Positions 44,163 to 56,194 are shown, numbered from the stretch's first letter. The stretch: DNA of 64,000 nucleotides from Desmodus rotundus (GCF_022682495.2 NC_071394.1:31530470-31594469), one strand, 5' to 3'. A program made the numbers and translations. Notes: generated by a model not told the origin, from the sequence alone.

Positions 44163-44335
44163 AATCACCTTAAGCCTATGGGCTCTTGAGACCAGATTTT
44201 AGCTTGTTAAAATGCAAGTTCCTGCACCTCAGACTGGAGTGTCTGTTAATTTAGGTCTGAGTGGGGCCCCAGTATATGTTTATATTAATCAGACCACTAG
44301 ATCCACGGACTTTGAGGAACACTGATCTAAAATAA
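44163..44335 (+). repeat. MER5-like hAT fragment
   Basis: 'agcttgttaaaatgcaagtt', 'ctgagtggggccccagtata' and 'ggactttgaggaacactgat' match the middle and right end of MER5-type hAT elements. Confidence 0.55.
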
Positions 44336-44390
44336 AATTTAGGCTATTAGACAATGTGGTTATCTACCCAACAACCACCCCTCTTGCCTT

Positions 44391-45034
44391 TTTTTAAACT
44401 TTATTTTTATTGTTGACACTAATACAGATGTCTCCATTCCCCACCCCCTTTTTCCCACGTCCTGCTAGCCCCTACCCCTGTTTCCCTCTGGCCAACGCCA
44501 CAATGTAATCAGTGTCTATGAGTTATGCATATATGTTCTTTAGCTAATCCCTTCACCTTCTTCCATCCAGTCCTCCCTTCTCCCTCTCCTCTGACAGCTG
44601 TGAGTCTGTTCCATGTGTCCATGCCTCTGTTCCTATTTTGTTTGTCAGTTTATTTTGTTCATTAGATTCCACATATAAGTGAAATAATATGGTATTTTTG
44701 TCTTTCTCTGATTGGCTTATTTCACTTAGCATAATAATCTCCATGTCCTTCCATGCTGTCACAAAAGGTAAGAGTTCCTTCTTTTTTTTACAGCTGTATA
44801 GTATACCATTGTGTAAATATACAGCTTTTTTATCCGCTATGTTTACAATGCTGCTACGAACATAGGCATGCATATATTCTTTTGAGTTGGAGTTTCAGGT
44901 TTCTTAGGATGCATTCCCAGCAATGGGATTGCTGGCAAGGATGTGGAGAAAAGGGAACCCTAGTGCACTGCTGGTGGGAATACAGATTAGTGCTGCCACT
45001 GTGGAAAACAGTATGGAGTTTCTGTAAGATTTTT
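44391..45034 (-). mobile_element. Twin-primed (5'-inverted) L1
   Basis: From 44,391 to about 44,936 the + strand is the complement of an L1 3'UTR and ORF2 C-terminus, reaching the codons for 'DPAIPLLG'. At about 44,937 it flips: 44,937-45,034 reads on the + strand as ORF2 ('[20 protein letters not shown]', '[10 protein letters not shown]'), the segment just upstream of that point. This is the signature of twin priming during L1 insertion. A further L1 fragment is inserted at its right edge. Confidence 0.8.
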
Positions 45035-45218
45035 CTTTTTTCTTTTTAAGTTTCATTTTCTTTCCATTACCATCTAGTCCCCTTATACCTCCCACCCCCG
45101 CAATTACCACACTGTTGTCCATGTTCATGAGTCCTTTTTCCTTTTTGCTCCATCCCTCCACCCCCTCCTCTTCCTCCTAGTTGTCATACTGCTCTCTGTC
45201 TATGAGTTTGTCTTTATT
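45035..45218 (-). mobile_element. Short L1 3' end with target duplication
   Basis: The complement of an L1 3'UTR ('ttccattaccatctagtccc', 'tttttgctccatccctccac'). 'ttctgtaagattttt' ends at 45,034 and 'ttctgcaagattttt' starts at about 45,219, a duplication with one mismatch. It landed inside or at the edge of the twin-primed L1. Confidence 0.7.
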
Positions 45219-45239
45219 TTCTGCAAGATTTTTTAAAAC

Positions 45240-47610
45240 ATGCAATACCTGACTATTTAGTCAAAAGCACTGATCTCTTTTCCCTTAGATTATCAAATTA
45301 AAAAAATGACAACTGCCAACACAATATTATCTGTCCAATGTGAATGAATCAAAATTATACCTAATATTTTTTGGTCAGATCGGCAAAAACTAGAATATAT
45401 TTTTTGGTGTGCTGCAGAATTGTCGTAATTAGTTTATGTGTGCCACCATGGGGTGAAAAATGTTGAAGATCATTGGTACAGGGAGGTGCTTACCAGTGAC
45501 TGGACGCTGTAAGCCATAAATGAATTGGAAGCTGGGCTTGTATCTAGGAGATGAAAATATTTAGTTTCTTTTGTAAGACCCTACATGTTTTATGTAACAT
45601 GATGTGTCTGTCTCTTTCCAAAGCTCCTATTGGTTCCCAGTGATATATTTTTTTGTTCTCAGTGACATTTTTTTCTTCTTAATTCATTTTTGTATATTAC
45701 TTTCCCCCCTCATTTCTGGGAAGAGTTGAAACATTTTAACATTTAATATTTATTAGCTCATGTTCCCCAGTGCAGGGCAGGAGAGATAGCGCTTGTGTCT
45801 ACTTGTTTAAATAAGCAATTTACAGAGGATTTTACAAGAAGAATCACAATCTTATCACCAAGATCATGAGATCTGAGTTACCAAGAAGTACTATAGCAGT
45901 CTTAATTTTGTGGTACTGAGGAGTTTTTTCTTTTAAGCTATCAATTGCTTGCCCTTTTTACCTTAAGTTTCTCAGAAGTCGGTAATTGAAGAGTATAAGG
46001 CTTATTAAAATACCAGTTGAAGGTACAAAGTATACTGAATAGTACAGTAGTAATTTTAGTAAATATATAAGAAATGCTAAACTAGTTATTGTTTGAAAAT
46101 TTAAAGTGCTCATAGAGATTCCTAAGCAGCTCATGTTATGGCCAAAGAGTATTTGGAGATAGAACAGGTCTTTTACGGTCTCAGTCCTGGAAGCTCATTG
46201 TACCTATTGAAGACATAGCTCTCTTCTAGGAAAAGCAGAAGCAGATGGTTCTTTATACTCCGTTTCTGTTCTGTAGCTGCATAACCCTACCACCTTGGCC
46301 ATAGTTGATAGGGCCAGGGACTGATGATCTGATGGATTAATGGCTGATCCTAAGAGAGCTACAGGTCAGTTGAGATCCAATACAGTCTACATTTGCAGGG
46401 AGTGGATTCCATTCACTTAGAGAGATGCTGGCAGTAAAATGGCACAAAAGCAAAGAGACTTGGAGACAGGCAGTAAGTAGAAACAGTTGTAGCTATAGGT
46501 AAGCAGAAGCCATGAGGCAGAGAAAATGAGAGGGGAGAAACTTAGTGAATATAGTAGAGACTATCAGGTCCCGAGTCTCCATAAAGCAGCGCCCCAGCAC
46601 GGGGAGCAAGCGAAGCCTTCTGGGAGAGATGACAAGATACCCAAAGATTAGTAAGCACCTTTTGTGGTGTTGCTTAGTTCCCAGCAACCCCTTTTGTCTG
46701 GGAATGCCCTTCTTTCACGTTGTTAAGGCTCCTTGGTGGCAGCCATGGTTGTGCTGTATAGCTCCACCTTCCAGGCCTCAGCTGATTGAACCTAGGATGG
46801 CAGTTTCATCCAAGCTGACCCAGTCAGATGCTCTTTTTTGGGGACTCTGGAATTGTGTCTGAGAGAATGTCTCTGCCTGTGGCGGGAGAAAAGACACATA
46901 AAGCTATGGGTGAGAAGGCAAAGCTGGTGTGTGGAGAGACAAGGAAGAGACAGCTGTGCATGGAGGAGCATACATGGAGAAGCCATGTGGAGAGAGGGAG
47001 GAAGACAGTGTAAGAGTCTTGGTTTCTGATTTCCATTTCCTGTCTCTGAGCCCTCAAAGAAGTCCCTCAGTGCCTCGAGATACCTGTGTTTTTATAATAT
47101 CTACCACCACTTTTTTTTTTTTTTATTAAGGTGGCTTCAGGTAGTGTCCAGTGTTTGCCGTGAAGGGTCTCCATGAACACAGAGCTGGTGCAGTAACCTG
47201 TATGAAACTGTGCTCCACGCAGCCCAGCAGGGCAGCGGTCAGCATGGTTTCTTACAAGCTCCCGGCTGAGCGTTCCTATTTTCTTGCAATCTAGAAGGGA
47301 CTAGCAAGCAAATATACCCGAAGAATCTGACATAATGGAGCAAATGGAGTTAGATCTTCAAACACCAAATGCCGATTTCTGTTTGAGGCTACTTCTGCTA
47401 TTCTCTCTTTCCATTACCTTTGCTTTGTGTATGGCTATGCTCGTGGAAGGTAGGGGATGGCTTGGTGCAGTAGGAATGGGGAGCCCCTGCTCAGTTTCTC
47501 AGGCTCAGAGGTCCCTCTTTTCCCAATTAAAGTCTCACGATGACCCTGCCCATCCATGCCGACAGTGCTGGCCTTCTTGGTGAGCAGGCACTTCCATACA
47601 AAATGTTGCT
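45240..47610. other. Intergenic sequence, nothing firmly recognised
   Basis: A block at 45,385-45,480 ('tttggtgtgctgcagaattg') may be a hAT relic. 46,640-46,990 may be an ancient LTR. Neither is secure. Overlapping short frames at 46,545-47,129 show no protein signature. Confidence 0.35.
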
Positions 47611-47619
47611 TCAGTGACT

Positions 47620-47740
47620 GTGGGTTTGTGGAGGGCAAGGACTGTGCTGCTTTCATGTGTTTACCCTGGAGCCTAGCAGCTGGCCCAGTGCCCAATAGGC
47701 CCTCCATCAAAGTGTATTGATTGAAAGACTGAATAAATTG
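47620..47740 (+). repeat. L2 3' end fragment
   Basis: 'tggagggcaaggactgtgct', 'cagctggcccagtgcccaat' and 'ttgattgaaagactgaataa' follow the L2 3' end. Confidence 0.65.
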
Positions 47741-49615
47741 CTTTTCTCAATGGCGATTTGAAGGTACAAAAAAAATATATATATAAAACCTGAAACCCAA
47801 CCATGTAGTAAATTATATCATCTGAGCTTGCAAATGGGTAGATGCCTAATAAAATTCTTTAGGATATTAATTACAATGATAGTATCTTCACTATGCAATT
47901 GCTTAATCTCTCATGTGGGAAATGTGGATAAGAATATCAGGTCTATGTGTAATTCGCAGGGAATTTCTTTTCTCTACCCCAGACTGGGCTTTAATTTTGA
48001 AAGAAAAATGGCAAGCTCAGTTGCCTCTGGGTTATGTATCACTCCTGCTGAATTCCCCAAGGGAGATGACGTCACAATTTCTCGGAAGTTTCTATTTATT
48101 TCACTTATCAGAGGAACGTTTATATTTTTCATATAAATTTTAATGGGCAGAAACATCTGTTCCCCATCCAACTGTGGTGTTTCATGTAGGATATAGATGA
48201 GAATTCCTTGGCTGAGCACCAACCATATATGCTGTGTATTGGGTGCTCAGAAAAATAATGTAGGGTAAGGACAAAGATGTGGAGAGGAGTGAAGAGACTG
48301 AGGTGGAGAAAGTAGAAGTGATGAGTAGAAGGTGGGTGTTTGGGCAGGACACCTGTGCAGCTGTCCCTCCTGGGTGGTCTCCCTGGTTCTAGTGGATCCC
48401 AGGCCTCCCCTCTTTCTCGGGGAGCACAGCCAGTGGGCCTTAAGAGCCTCTTTGCTCCATTTTATGGAGCTGTTCCCTCTTGCCCTGTGAATGGGAAAGG
48501 GCAGATGTGCAAGAGCTGTCACGGCTCTGGTGCCCATTTGGCCCTGAGGCCGATGCAGCTGGCTTCCTGTTTGCTCCTGTACCTTGAAAGGTTTCTCCTC
48601 CCTCCCATCACCTGAGCTCCTGAAGGAACTTTTAGCTCATGGGGTTGGACTAAACAAAACTTTTAGGCTTGTCCCTCTATTGTGCAGAATTCAGGGGACC
48701 CCCTGGCAACCTTTTGGGCCATCTCTCAATATCCCGTCCTCTTTCCATAGTTTCCAGCCTCCCCAAATGACTTGTAGTCCCCTAAATGCCTATACTCCTG
48801 AGCTTTTGTGTTGACTATTTTTTAAGACTGGAATGGTAATGGAGTGAAATGCTCAGCTTCTCTGACTCCATCTTGTTCAAGCCCTTGTTCCCACAGCCTT
48901 CGGGCTAACAGCTTCTGCTTAGTTTTGCATGTAGATATCTAATCATTAAAGGCATTCTCCTTGCTGCTTGAGTTTCACTAAGACAGCCTCTTACCAGAAG
49001 AATGCCTCTCCTGAAGAGATAAGGGAAGTATGTATTGTTTATCAAACATTTGCAGGAACCTTGGGGTGGGAATCACATCAACTAGAGTCAAAAGACTAAG
49101 CACAGTCTTCCTAGACCCCTGCTGTCACCCAGATGTGGTTGTCAGTCACCACTGCCCTCCCTCCCTGTTTCCCCTTCCCCTTCCTTCCACATAAAAGAAG
49201 TCTGAGCTCTATACTTCCTTCCTTAAGATGGGTTTGAGGGTTCGGTCTCCCGTCTTCTTGGTTGGCTCCTACTGGATTCATAAGCCGTTCCTTATTTCCA
49301 ACTCTGACTTTTTGAGTTTTGGCCTTTCGAAGCACTGGGTCAAGGACTTGGGATGGGTAACAAACAGAATGCTTTCTGCTTCCCAGCCCCTGTCCACGTG
49401 GCGGCATATGGACGTGCACAGAACAGGCATGTGAATACACACACAAGCCACCTGGCCGGTTTCTGTCCATTCTTCAAAGATCAGACTGGAGTTTCTTCTG
49501 CGAGGTGTTCTCTGACCCACTCCAGCATAGCTCATCATCCCCCTCTGGCTACCCCACTGTTCTGCACACATGCTCTCTGACAGTGTCTGTCGTGTCACTT
49601 GGATGGTTTTGGATA
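47741..49615. other. Intergenic sequence, nothing recognised
   Basis: Opposing short frames at 48,247-48,615 and 49,111-49,598 overlap on both strands without recognisable domains. No exon boundaries or known repeats. Confidence 0.35.
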
Positions 49616-49620
49616 GGAGG

Positions 49621-49850
49621 ACTCTGGCGCTGAAGTCAAGTTTCTTGGCTACACATCACAGCTCCATCACTGGGCTGTAATCCTGGCAAAGTTACTTAAT
49701 ATCTCTATGCCTCAGTTTCCTATTTTGTAAGTGGGGATAATATTAATAATTATGAGATAGTGTTGTTGAAAAAAATTAGATGATTTGATACATGTAAATC
49801 ACTTAGCAAGATACCCAGCTCAATAAAGGGAAGCTACTAATATTGTTAAC
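49621..49850 (+). repeat. MIR SINE
   Basis: 'gctccatcactgggctgtaa', 'cctcagtttcctattttgta' and 'gatacccagctcaataaagg' match MIR in order. Confidence 0.8.
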
Positions 49851-49854
49851 TCCT

Positions 49855-49950
49855 CTTCCCAACCATCTTGTACAGGGGCTATTATGTGTCCTGTATTCCT
49901 AGAGTCTGGCATGTAGTAGGTTTTTCATCTGTTTGTTGAGCTGAATTGTA
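49855..49950 (+). repeat. L2 3' end fragment
   Basis: 'gtcctgtattcctagagtct', 'ggcatgtagtaggtttttca' and 'gtttgttgagctgaattg' follow the L2 3' end. Confidence 0.6.
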
Positions 49951-49984
49951 GAATTCATGGCTCCCCAGAGCCTACTGGATTAAG

Positions 49985-50215
49985 TCCATGTTCTCTGGAA
50001 TCAGAAATTGGAGTTAAAATCTTTATTACTTTCTAGTTATTGGGAACTTGGGCAAGTTAAATTTTTTATATTTCAGTTTCTTCATCTGTAAAATGGCAAT
50101 TATAATAGTACCTAGAGCTCATAGCGTCCTTGTGTTAGAAGAGATAATCCACATTCACAGAGCCTGAAATATGGAAAGATTTCAATAAATGTAAGTTGAC
50201 ACTCTTCTCATTCGT
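49985..50215 (+). repeat. MIR SINE
   Basis: 'gggaacttgggcaagttaaa', 'tttcttcatctgtaaaatgg' and 'gatttcaataaatgtaagtt' match the MIR core and tail. Confidence 0.8.
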
Positions 50216-50299
50216 GTTGTGAGTATTATTACATTTAAAGGCTCATCTTAAGTATTACCACTATGAACTCTTTCTAACCACTCTAGGTGAAAGTAATCT

Positions 50300-50430
50300 C
50301 ATTGTTTATTCAGTCATTCAGAGTAATTGTTAAATGTCAACTCTAAGCCTGGCACCACGGTAGACACTGGCTGTTCAGTAGTAAATGAATCAGATATGAT
50401 CTCCACCTTCATATAGAAGTTGGGGTTTGA
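50300..50430 (-). repeat. L2 3' end fragment
   Basis: 'tattcagtcattcagagtaa', 'gcctggcaccacggtagaca' and 'ttcagtagtaaatgaatcag' are the complement of the L2 3' end. Confidence 0.6.
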
Positions 50431-51520
50431 GGGAGCGATAAACCCCAACCTGTTCTAAAGTCTTAAACCCACTGAGATAGATTCAAGAGACAAATAGATG
50501 GTGATCAAAATACCAGCTTTACAGCTGATTTTGCTGGATCGGAGAACATGATGTGGTCTGCCAAATTCAGTCTTTCTGTTACTTCCCTTACAGAATTAAA
50601 CTCACCTGTCTGTCTGAAAGTTTGGGCTACATTCAATAGAAAACTTAACAGGTGGTAGCTTATCATCTGACAAAAAGTCTGGAGGAGGGTGCCTCTAGGA
50701 CTCTCTGCAGCTCAGTGATGTTATTAAAGAGTCAGGCTTTGCTTTTCATTTTCTGCCTGTTGCCTGTGGTCTCAAGGTGGCAGCTCTAGCTCCAGGTTGA
50801 AGCTCTCCTCATACCCGTATTTCCAGGAAGATGGAAGTGCAGGGTGGCAAAGAGGGCTATCTTTTTATTAGTGAGGAAAGTCTTTCCCAGGAGCTTTCAG
50901 ATAGACATCCCTTTACATGTTATTGGCCAGAACAGGATGACATACTCCTATCTAGACCAATCCTGGCAAAGAGGGTGAGGTTACCTTGCCTGGCTTAGAC
51001 TACTTCATCTCTAGTACCCAGGGGTCCTCCATCTGTCAGAGGGAAGAGAGGAGAAAATGCTGCCAGGAGGTCATCCACAGCGACTGCCACACTGTTTACA
51101 CAGAGAGCACCTGCAGGCCTCTCCCCACCACAGCTGTGTGCTGCCTGAAGGACCACAAGGAATAGAAGCCACCCATCCACAGGCCCCAATGAGCAAGAAG
51201 GAGGCCTGATTTCCCATGCTCAGTTTCTTCCCTGATCTCACCAATCAGGAGGGTCACGCCTTCCACATTGGAAGGAACATGTATGGGGAGGAGACCAGGG
51301 AAGAGGTGCTTCCCAGTGCAGTTCGTCCCAAGAGACAGGGGAGTAGAATGAGGATATGTGCAGCCTGGACCCAGGCAGGCAGGTGGGAGGGAAAGGGGAG
51401 GCTCCTCTGCAGCAGAGGAGCCTCTGTGGTCTGGTACCCGTTTCTCATTCTCTGCACTCACAATTATCATACCCTCTCACCACCTTCTGCATCAGCTCAC
51501 GCTCTGTGTTTTCCTCTTAC
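50431..51520. other. Intergenic sequence, nothing recognised
   Basis: Overlapping frames on both strands near 51,100-51,470 lack any known domain. No exon or repeat recognised. Confidence 0.35.
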
Positions 51521-51524
51521 CGGT

Positions 51525-51620
51525 TCTGAGCTCCTTAGAGCTGTGGCCTTGTACTCTTGGCTGTGTACCCTGCACAACACCTCACTTACATCCTTGCACA
51601 CATTGAGGGTTCAACACATG
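51525..51620 (+). repeat. L2 3' end fragment
   Basis: 'ttctgagctccttagagctg' and 'acattgagggttcaacac' follow the L2 3' end, diverged. Confidence 0.45.
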
Positions 51621-51752
51621 GTTGTGGGTCACTCAGCTCCATTGCCTTGGATGGAGGCCCACTGCATTGAGGCCTGTAGAAGGAGGCGTGGCTTGCCAAA
51701 GGGTCACAGTGTGATGCCATCATCAGGGAGGTGGTGGTGGTACATGCTCTTT

Positions 51753-51880
51753 ATTATTCAGTTATTAGTCAATAGCCAAATCAAGTCCCCGCTGCGTGCC
51801 AGGCTTACTCTTAGGAGCTGAATAAAGAGATGGACACGAGGTACTGCCTGTGCTCACAGAGCTTCCAGTGTGAAGGAGGC
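51753..51880 (-). repeat. L2 3' end fragment
   Basis: 'cgctgcgtgccaggcttact', 'gctgaataaagagatggaca' and 'tgctcacagagcttccagtg' are the complement of the L2 3' end. Confidence 0.6.
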
Positions 51881-52059
51881 TGACCTCTCTGTGCCACCTC
51901 TGCATATGCTAAAGTAATATTGCATACCCTTTCCAGTATTAGCATTCCCTTGTTCCAGATGAAAAACTGATGCTAAAGAGTCGTGTGCTCAGATAATGAG
52001 TGAATGAATGTGTGAATAAATATGGTGATACTTTGTTTATTATTTTTGTCAATGTAAAA

Positions 52060-52655
52060 ACATTCAAACCTGTAGAGAACTTTTGGTGAGTCTATTTGAG
52101 CCAAACTCGCTACAATGGCCTGGAAGCAGTATCTTAACTGATTCAGAAATGCTCCAGAGAAGGGCAGTTTAGCACCTTATTTTATACATTAAAATCAAAG
52201 GAGGAGCCATAAAGGAGTTGCATGAAGTCCATTGGTGATAGGTTAGGGGATGCAAGAGAAAGCAGAGCAGGACAACCTCTGGATTGGATAAAAGCTAAAA
52301 TGATAGATGCATACTTCTTTTACATAGGTGGGTGAAGGATAGTTAATAATCAACAATTAACATGATAACAGTAACAATGAGGGGATATGTGGTCTCAGCT
52401 TGTGCCCAAGGGGTTTGGAAAAAGGGAGGTTACTTTGACATTCCGAAGGTATGTTATCACAGATGCAGAAAAGAAAATAGACAGGCTTAGTTAAGATTGA
52501 CCTTTCTTAGGGAAAAATACTGGCCTAGGACACGACTACCTGCCACGAACCACTTTTAGTTAATAAGTTTTAATTTCAGACCATCCTTTGTGGTTACGTT
52601 AGCTCTCTGAGCTTGACAGTCTGCCTTGCAGGCCTCTCCTGAGCTCGTCAGGTTA
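52060..52655. repeat. LTR-like dispersed repeat, family not assigned
   Basis: A ~600-bp block with LTR-like composition, including 'gccaaactcgctacaatggc', 'attggtgataggttagggga' and 'gctctctgagcttgacagtc'. It is probably a decayed LTR on the minus strand. No ends or duplication were resolved. Confidence 0.35.
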
Positions 52656-52679
52656 ATATGTGGTCCCTCCCTTCCACAA

Positions 52680-52800
52680 TTTTTCCTACCAGACCATATA
52701 CTCTATGAGTGTAAGTACCCTACCTTCAACCCTTAGCACACCTCCTGGCATAAGGTGGAGGCTCAGTAGTTATTGTTGTTTAGTGGATGAAGGGATGGAG
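52680..52800 (+). repeat. L2 3' end fragment
   Basis: 'atactctatgagtgtaagta' and 'cacctcctggcataaggtgg' followed by 'ctcagtagttattg' follow the L2 3' end. Confidence 0.55.
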
Positions 52801-53540
52801 AACCTAGGCAGAGAATGTCTGCTTTCTTCAAGAGGTTCCCCTTGGCCTTTTGAGATGCATTCTACACTTCCCCGCAATATTTCAGAAGGACCCCTAACGG
52901 CCTGCAGCAGGCTGGGCTAATGGAGTGGAGGAAGGGTGACAGCTACAAATTTTGTCAATGGAAAATTAAATCTGTTCAGCAAGAGTCTGATGAGAAGCTG
53001 GGGCTGGCGGAAAAGAGGCTGCAGCTGGAGGGAGTGTCCACTGGATTCCACAGGCCTCTGGATGTTGAGAAGTTATTCTTAGCCATCTTTTCTTCAGTCC
53101 TTATTTTCTCTTAATCAGGGCTGTCTTGATTTTGCAACTGGAGCTTTTTTCCCCCCTCCTGTAAAGCGATGATTTTCCATATAGTAATTCTTTCCTTCTT
53201 TAGACTTCCCAGAGGGGTGGGTGTTTCTCTTTGTGCTCAAACGCTGTGCACATTGCCTCCCACCCAGCTCCTCCCCAGCGCTTTTGTGTCTGGTAGAGAC
53301 CTATTCTTCGTGCTGGGGATTTGACCCCAGCTCCTTGTTTGTCTACAAAGAACTTCACTATACCATTCATTCTCCTTGCAATTACTTTTTCTTACGAACA
53401 GCAGTAGGAGTACATTTCTTGCCCTTCCTCCCTCTTCTTCATGTGTCCTGAATTCTGCTGGATTAATGTAACTTCAGTTTTATTTAACAGGCAGCAAAAC
53501 CCAAGGCAGGTGGCCAAGCTCCAGTCCTCGGCTCCTGCGT
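52801..53540. other. Intergenic sequence, nothing recognised
   Basis: No gene or known repeat recognised. Confidence 0.35.
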
Positions 53541-53544
53541 CATA

Positions 53545-53715
53545 ATCATAATCACTGCGTTGACACAGTGCCCTGTGGTTAACAGAGCACTTCCACACGC
53601 AGTAGCTCTTTAGTCCTCAGAACAACAGAGCCAAGGTCTCTGGGGTTTGGTGACTTCCTTAGCCTCACATTTCTAGGAAGAGGAAGGGCCTAGGTTGAAC
53701 TTGCTTTCTGATGCT
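53545..53715 (-). repeat. MIR SINE
   Basis: 'agctctttagtcctcagaac', 'gacttccttagcctcacatt' and 'ggcctaggttgaacttgctt' are compatible with the complement of MIR. Confidence 0.5.
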
Positions 53716-54084
53716 AAGTTCCCCACATTGATTTTCAGCCCTTTCAGGGGTTACAAAGTCAGATGTGCCTGGGGCTAGGTAGGTAATGTGGATGAGAGAA
53801 GCTGACTGGAGTATCATGCTTTAAGGAGTAGTGAGGTCTATGGGGAATTGGAGAACTTGCCTTGTCTGAAGGCATCAAAATGCAAAACATTTAAAAGTAA
53901 TTAAAAACATTTAACATATCCCCTATTCAGTGCTCAGTGTGTAACCTACCTCTTTGTTGGTGGAAAAGGGAGGACATGTGAATGGTGTCACCTTTACCAC
54001 TGAGTAGCATTCATTTGTAGCATGAGTGAATGTGACCGTGCAAACCCGGGCTCTGCCACCTGGTGCCTTGACAGATGACCCAGC

Positions 54085-54820
54085 AATTAGTGTTGAAGAA
54101 AACAGGTTTTTATTAACAGGGTTCCAACCTTGGGGTGGGGGGTGGTGCAAGGGCACTCCTGCTCAGAGCCCTCATTTCCCACCAGACCCAGAGCCTCCCT
54201 TGCTTCCCAAAAGGCTACGAGCCAAAACCACGCCCAGAAGTTCCCCTTATCCTTACCTAACCTTAAGCCAGTCCCGCAAACAGGTCTCCACCCCCTCTGG
54301 GACTTGCGCTTGTGGGTTTCAGAGTCCACATCCTCTCGCAGCAGCTCCCTCCTTCAGGATCTGCGGTGCGCTGTTCTCAGCCTCCACATGGTGGTTCAGA
54401 AAAACACATGCCGTGGTGCACGGGATCATGGTGGAGTCCAGGGAGGCACACGGCCCAAGAGAGCGGCTTCTTCATGTGTCCTTCAGAGAAGCGGAAGTAC
54501 CTCCCCTCTCACTACAGACCACACGGCTTCTCCCCTCTTCTTTTTCGGCCCGCCCTCATTTTAATGCTTGGCCTGGAACTTCCTGTGTGACCTCATATCT
54601 GGTCGCTCCTATGATGTGTTAGTGTCCAAAATTTTTGCCAGTTCTCCCAAATCTTTTACCTTCTTTTGGCTGCCATCCTCAGGGCAAACGTTCCCAGTGA
54701 CTCACGGACACCTGGGGTGGGCATCCACCCTCTGCTTCTCCAGCGGGTGCAATATAAGCTACCCCCCAACACACCTCCCCTGCTACGTCCTGAACCTCTG
54801 AGGGGTTTCACAGTCATGTA
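54085..54820 (-). repeat. Probable solo LTR, minus strand
   Basis: Read on the minus strand the block has 'aataaa' near its 3' end ('tttatt' at about 54,109-54,114), a TATA-like 'cttatattg' (near 54,752-54,760) upstream, and dense GC-rich promoter-like text. No viral genes are attached. Borders are approximate. The 198-aa frame across it (54,026-54,622) is fortuitous. Confidence 0.45.
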
Positions 54821-55206
54821 CACAATTCGCCCTACTCTTCCCTTCAGGAAGTCTCAGCTATTAACTTGCCATTGTTATGCAAAGTATCTTAAACACTGCA
54901 CCATAAAACTCTTCTCCCAATCAAGGACTATGGGGGCTTTCTCCTATTTTCAGGGGGCCCTCACTGCATGCTGTTACATGAATATGACTTGGTTGTGTGA
55001 GTCTACAGTATAGATGAGGCAGTATGGCCTGTTGAAGATTAAGTGAGTGATTCTAATGCTTTTGGGATAGTATTACAGATGTACAGATCCTGGGCCTAGA
55101 GTTTTCAAGGGATGAGATTCAAAGTAATATTATATTAATGGTTGTGTGAGTCCCTGATGTCCCAACCCACCTCCTTCCTCTCTCTCTCTCATGCTTTTTT
55201 AAAATT
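54821..55206. other. Intergenic sequence, nothing recognised
   Basis: No gene or known repeat recognised. The last four bases (55,203-55,206) are the left copy of the adjoining LTR's duplication. Confidence 0.35.
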
Positions 55207-55884
55207 TGTGAATGAAAAAGGGGCTATGAAATAAACTTGACAAGCCCAGGGGGGCTACGTGGCAGGACCGACAAGCTCAGTGACCAAAAGTAACCACACA
55301 GGATAGTCTGATCACAAATTGCTACCTCGACAGGCCATAGTGGGTAGTCACATCCTACTAGGTGACAAACCCACAGGCCTGTAGCTTCCTTAGCAAAGGT
55401 TAATCTTCACCTGTGTGAGCACTGTGCACTGTTCCTATGCATCTAAGATAACATACCTTTGAAATGTCAGGGTAATTTTCTCTCCCAGACCCCTCAAATG
55501 CACAACTGTAGGCACCAGAGCACGAGACCCCAGAGGACCTCATTGTTGTCTTGTTCCTACATAGCATCTCTTTTGCTGTAAATGCTAACTACTCTGTACC
55601 CACTAACGGATAAAAGAAGTATTTATTTCTCCACTTTGCTATTCATCCAATCCTAAAGACTTTCCTGCTTTGCTCCCTCCCCCCTCCTTATTCTACCACT
55701 AATGGGTACTGAGTTACCCTCCTTATGCCTTCTCCTTTGATTCTAAATGTATAAAAGGAACCACAAAACTTCCATTCTCCAGAGCATTTTCTCGATCCAT
55801 TCAGATCTTGCTTTCTGGTATTTCCTTGGTGCAAATAAAGTCTTATAAAACTTTTCTATAGGTTTGGATGTTCTTCTTTTGACA
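55207..55884 (+). repeat. Solo LTR of a class I endogenous retrovirus
   Basis: A 678-bp block starting TGT ('tgtgaatgaaaaagg') and ending ACA ('ttcttcttttgaca'), flanked by 'aatt' on both sides (55,203-55,206 and 55,885-55,888). It contains a TATA box 'tataaaa' (55,750-55,756) and a poly(A) signal 'aataaa' (55,834-55,839), giving U3-R-U5 order on the + strand. A 4-bp duplication fits gammaretrovirus-like ERVs. No viral coding sequence adjoins it, so it is a recombination-derived solo LTR. Confidence 0.75.
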
Positions 55885-56194
55885 AATTCATGGGACTTGG
55901 TGGCTCAGATCTATGAGTGATAGTGACAGAGACTGTAGTCAGGGTCCTAAAGGAACCCCAAGCTCACTTTCTCACCCAGGACACGAGGCCTAGAAAAAAG
56001 AGAGAGAAGAGCCTGGATAATGCCTTTAAGGAGAGAAATCTCCCCCATTACTGAAATGTGGCCCAGTGAAGGTCATGGGCTTTGGCCAATCAAGTAAAAA
56101 CGTCTCTTTTGAGATGAGTTAGGGAGTTTGCCGTGGTGAGGTTAGCATGGGAACTGGATTGAACTGTATTCCCTATTCTAAATAGAACAGGGGT

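Noticed and set aside
51216..51821. 201-codon + strand frame
   Set aside because: No domain, no exon boundaries, overlapped by other frames on both strands, and it runs through L2 fragments at 51,525-51,620 and 51,753 onward.
54026..54622. 198-codon + strand frame with overlapping 144- and 92-codon frames
   Set aside because: It lies across a probable minus-strand LTR of high GC content; multiple frames being open at once points to composition, not coding.
55207..55884. Possible complete endogenous retrovirus around the LTR
   Set aside because: No gag, pol or env reading frames or decayed protein motifs were seen on either side, and the duplication closes directly on the LTR, so it is solo.
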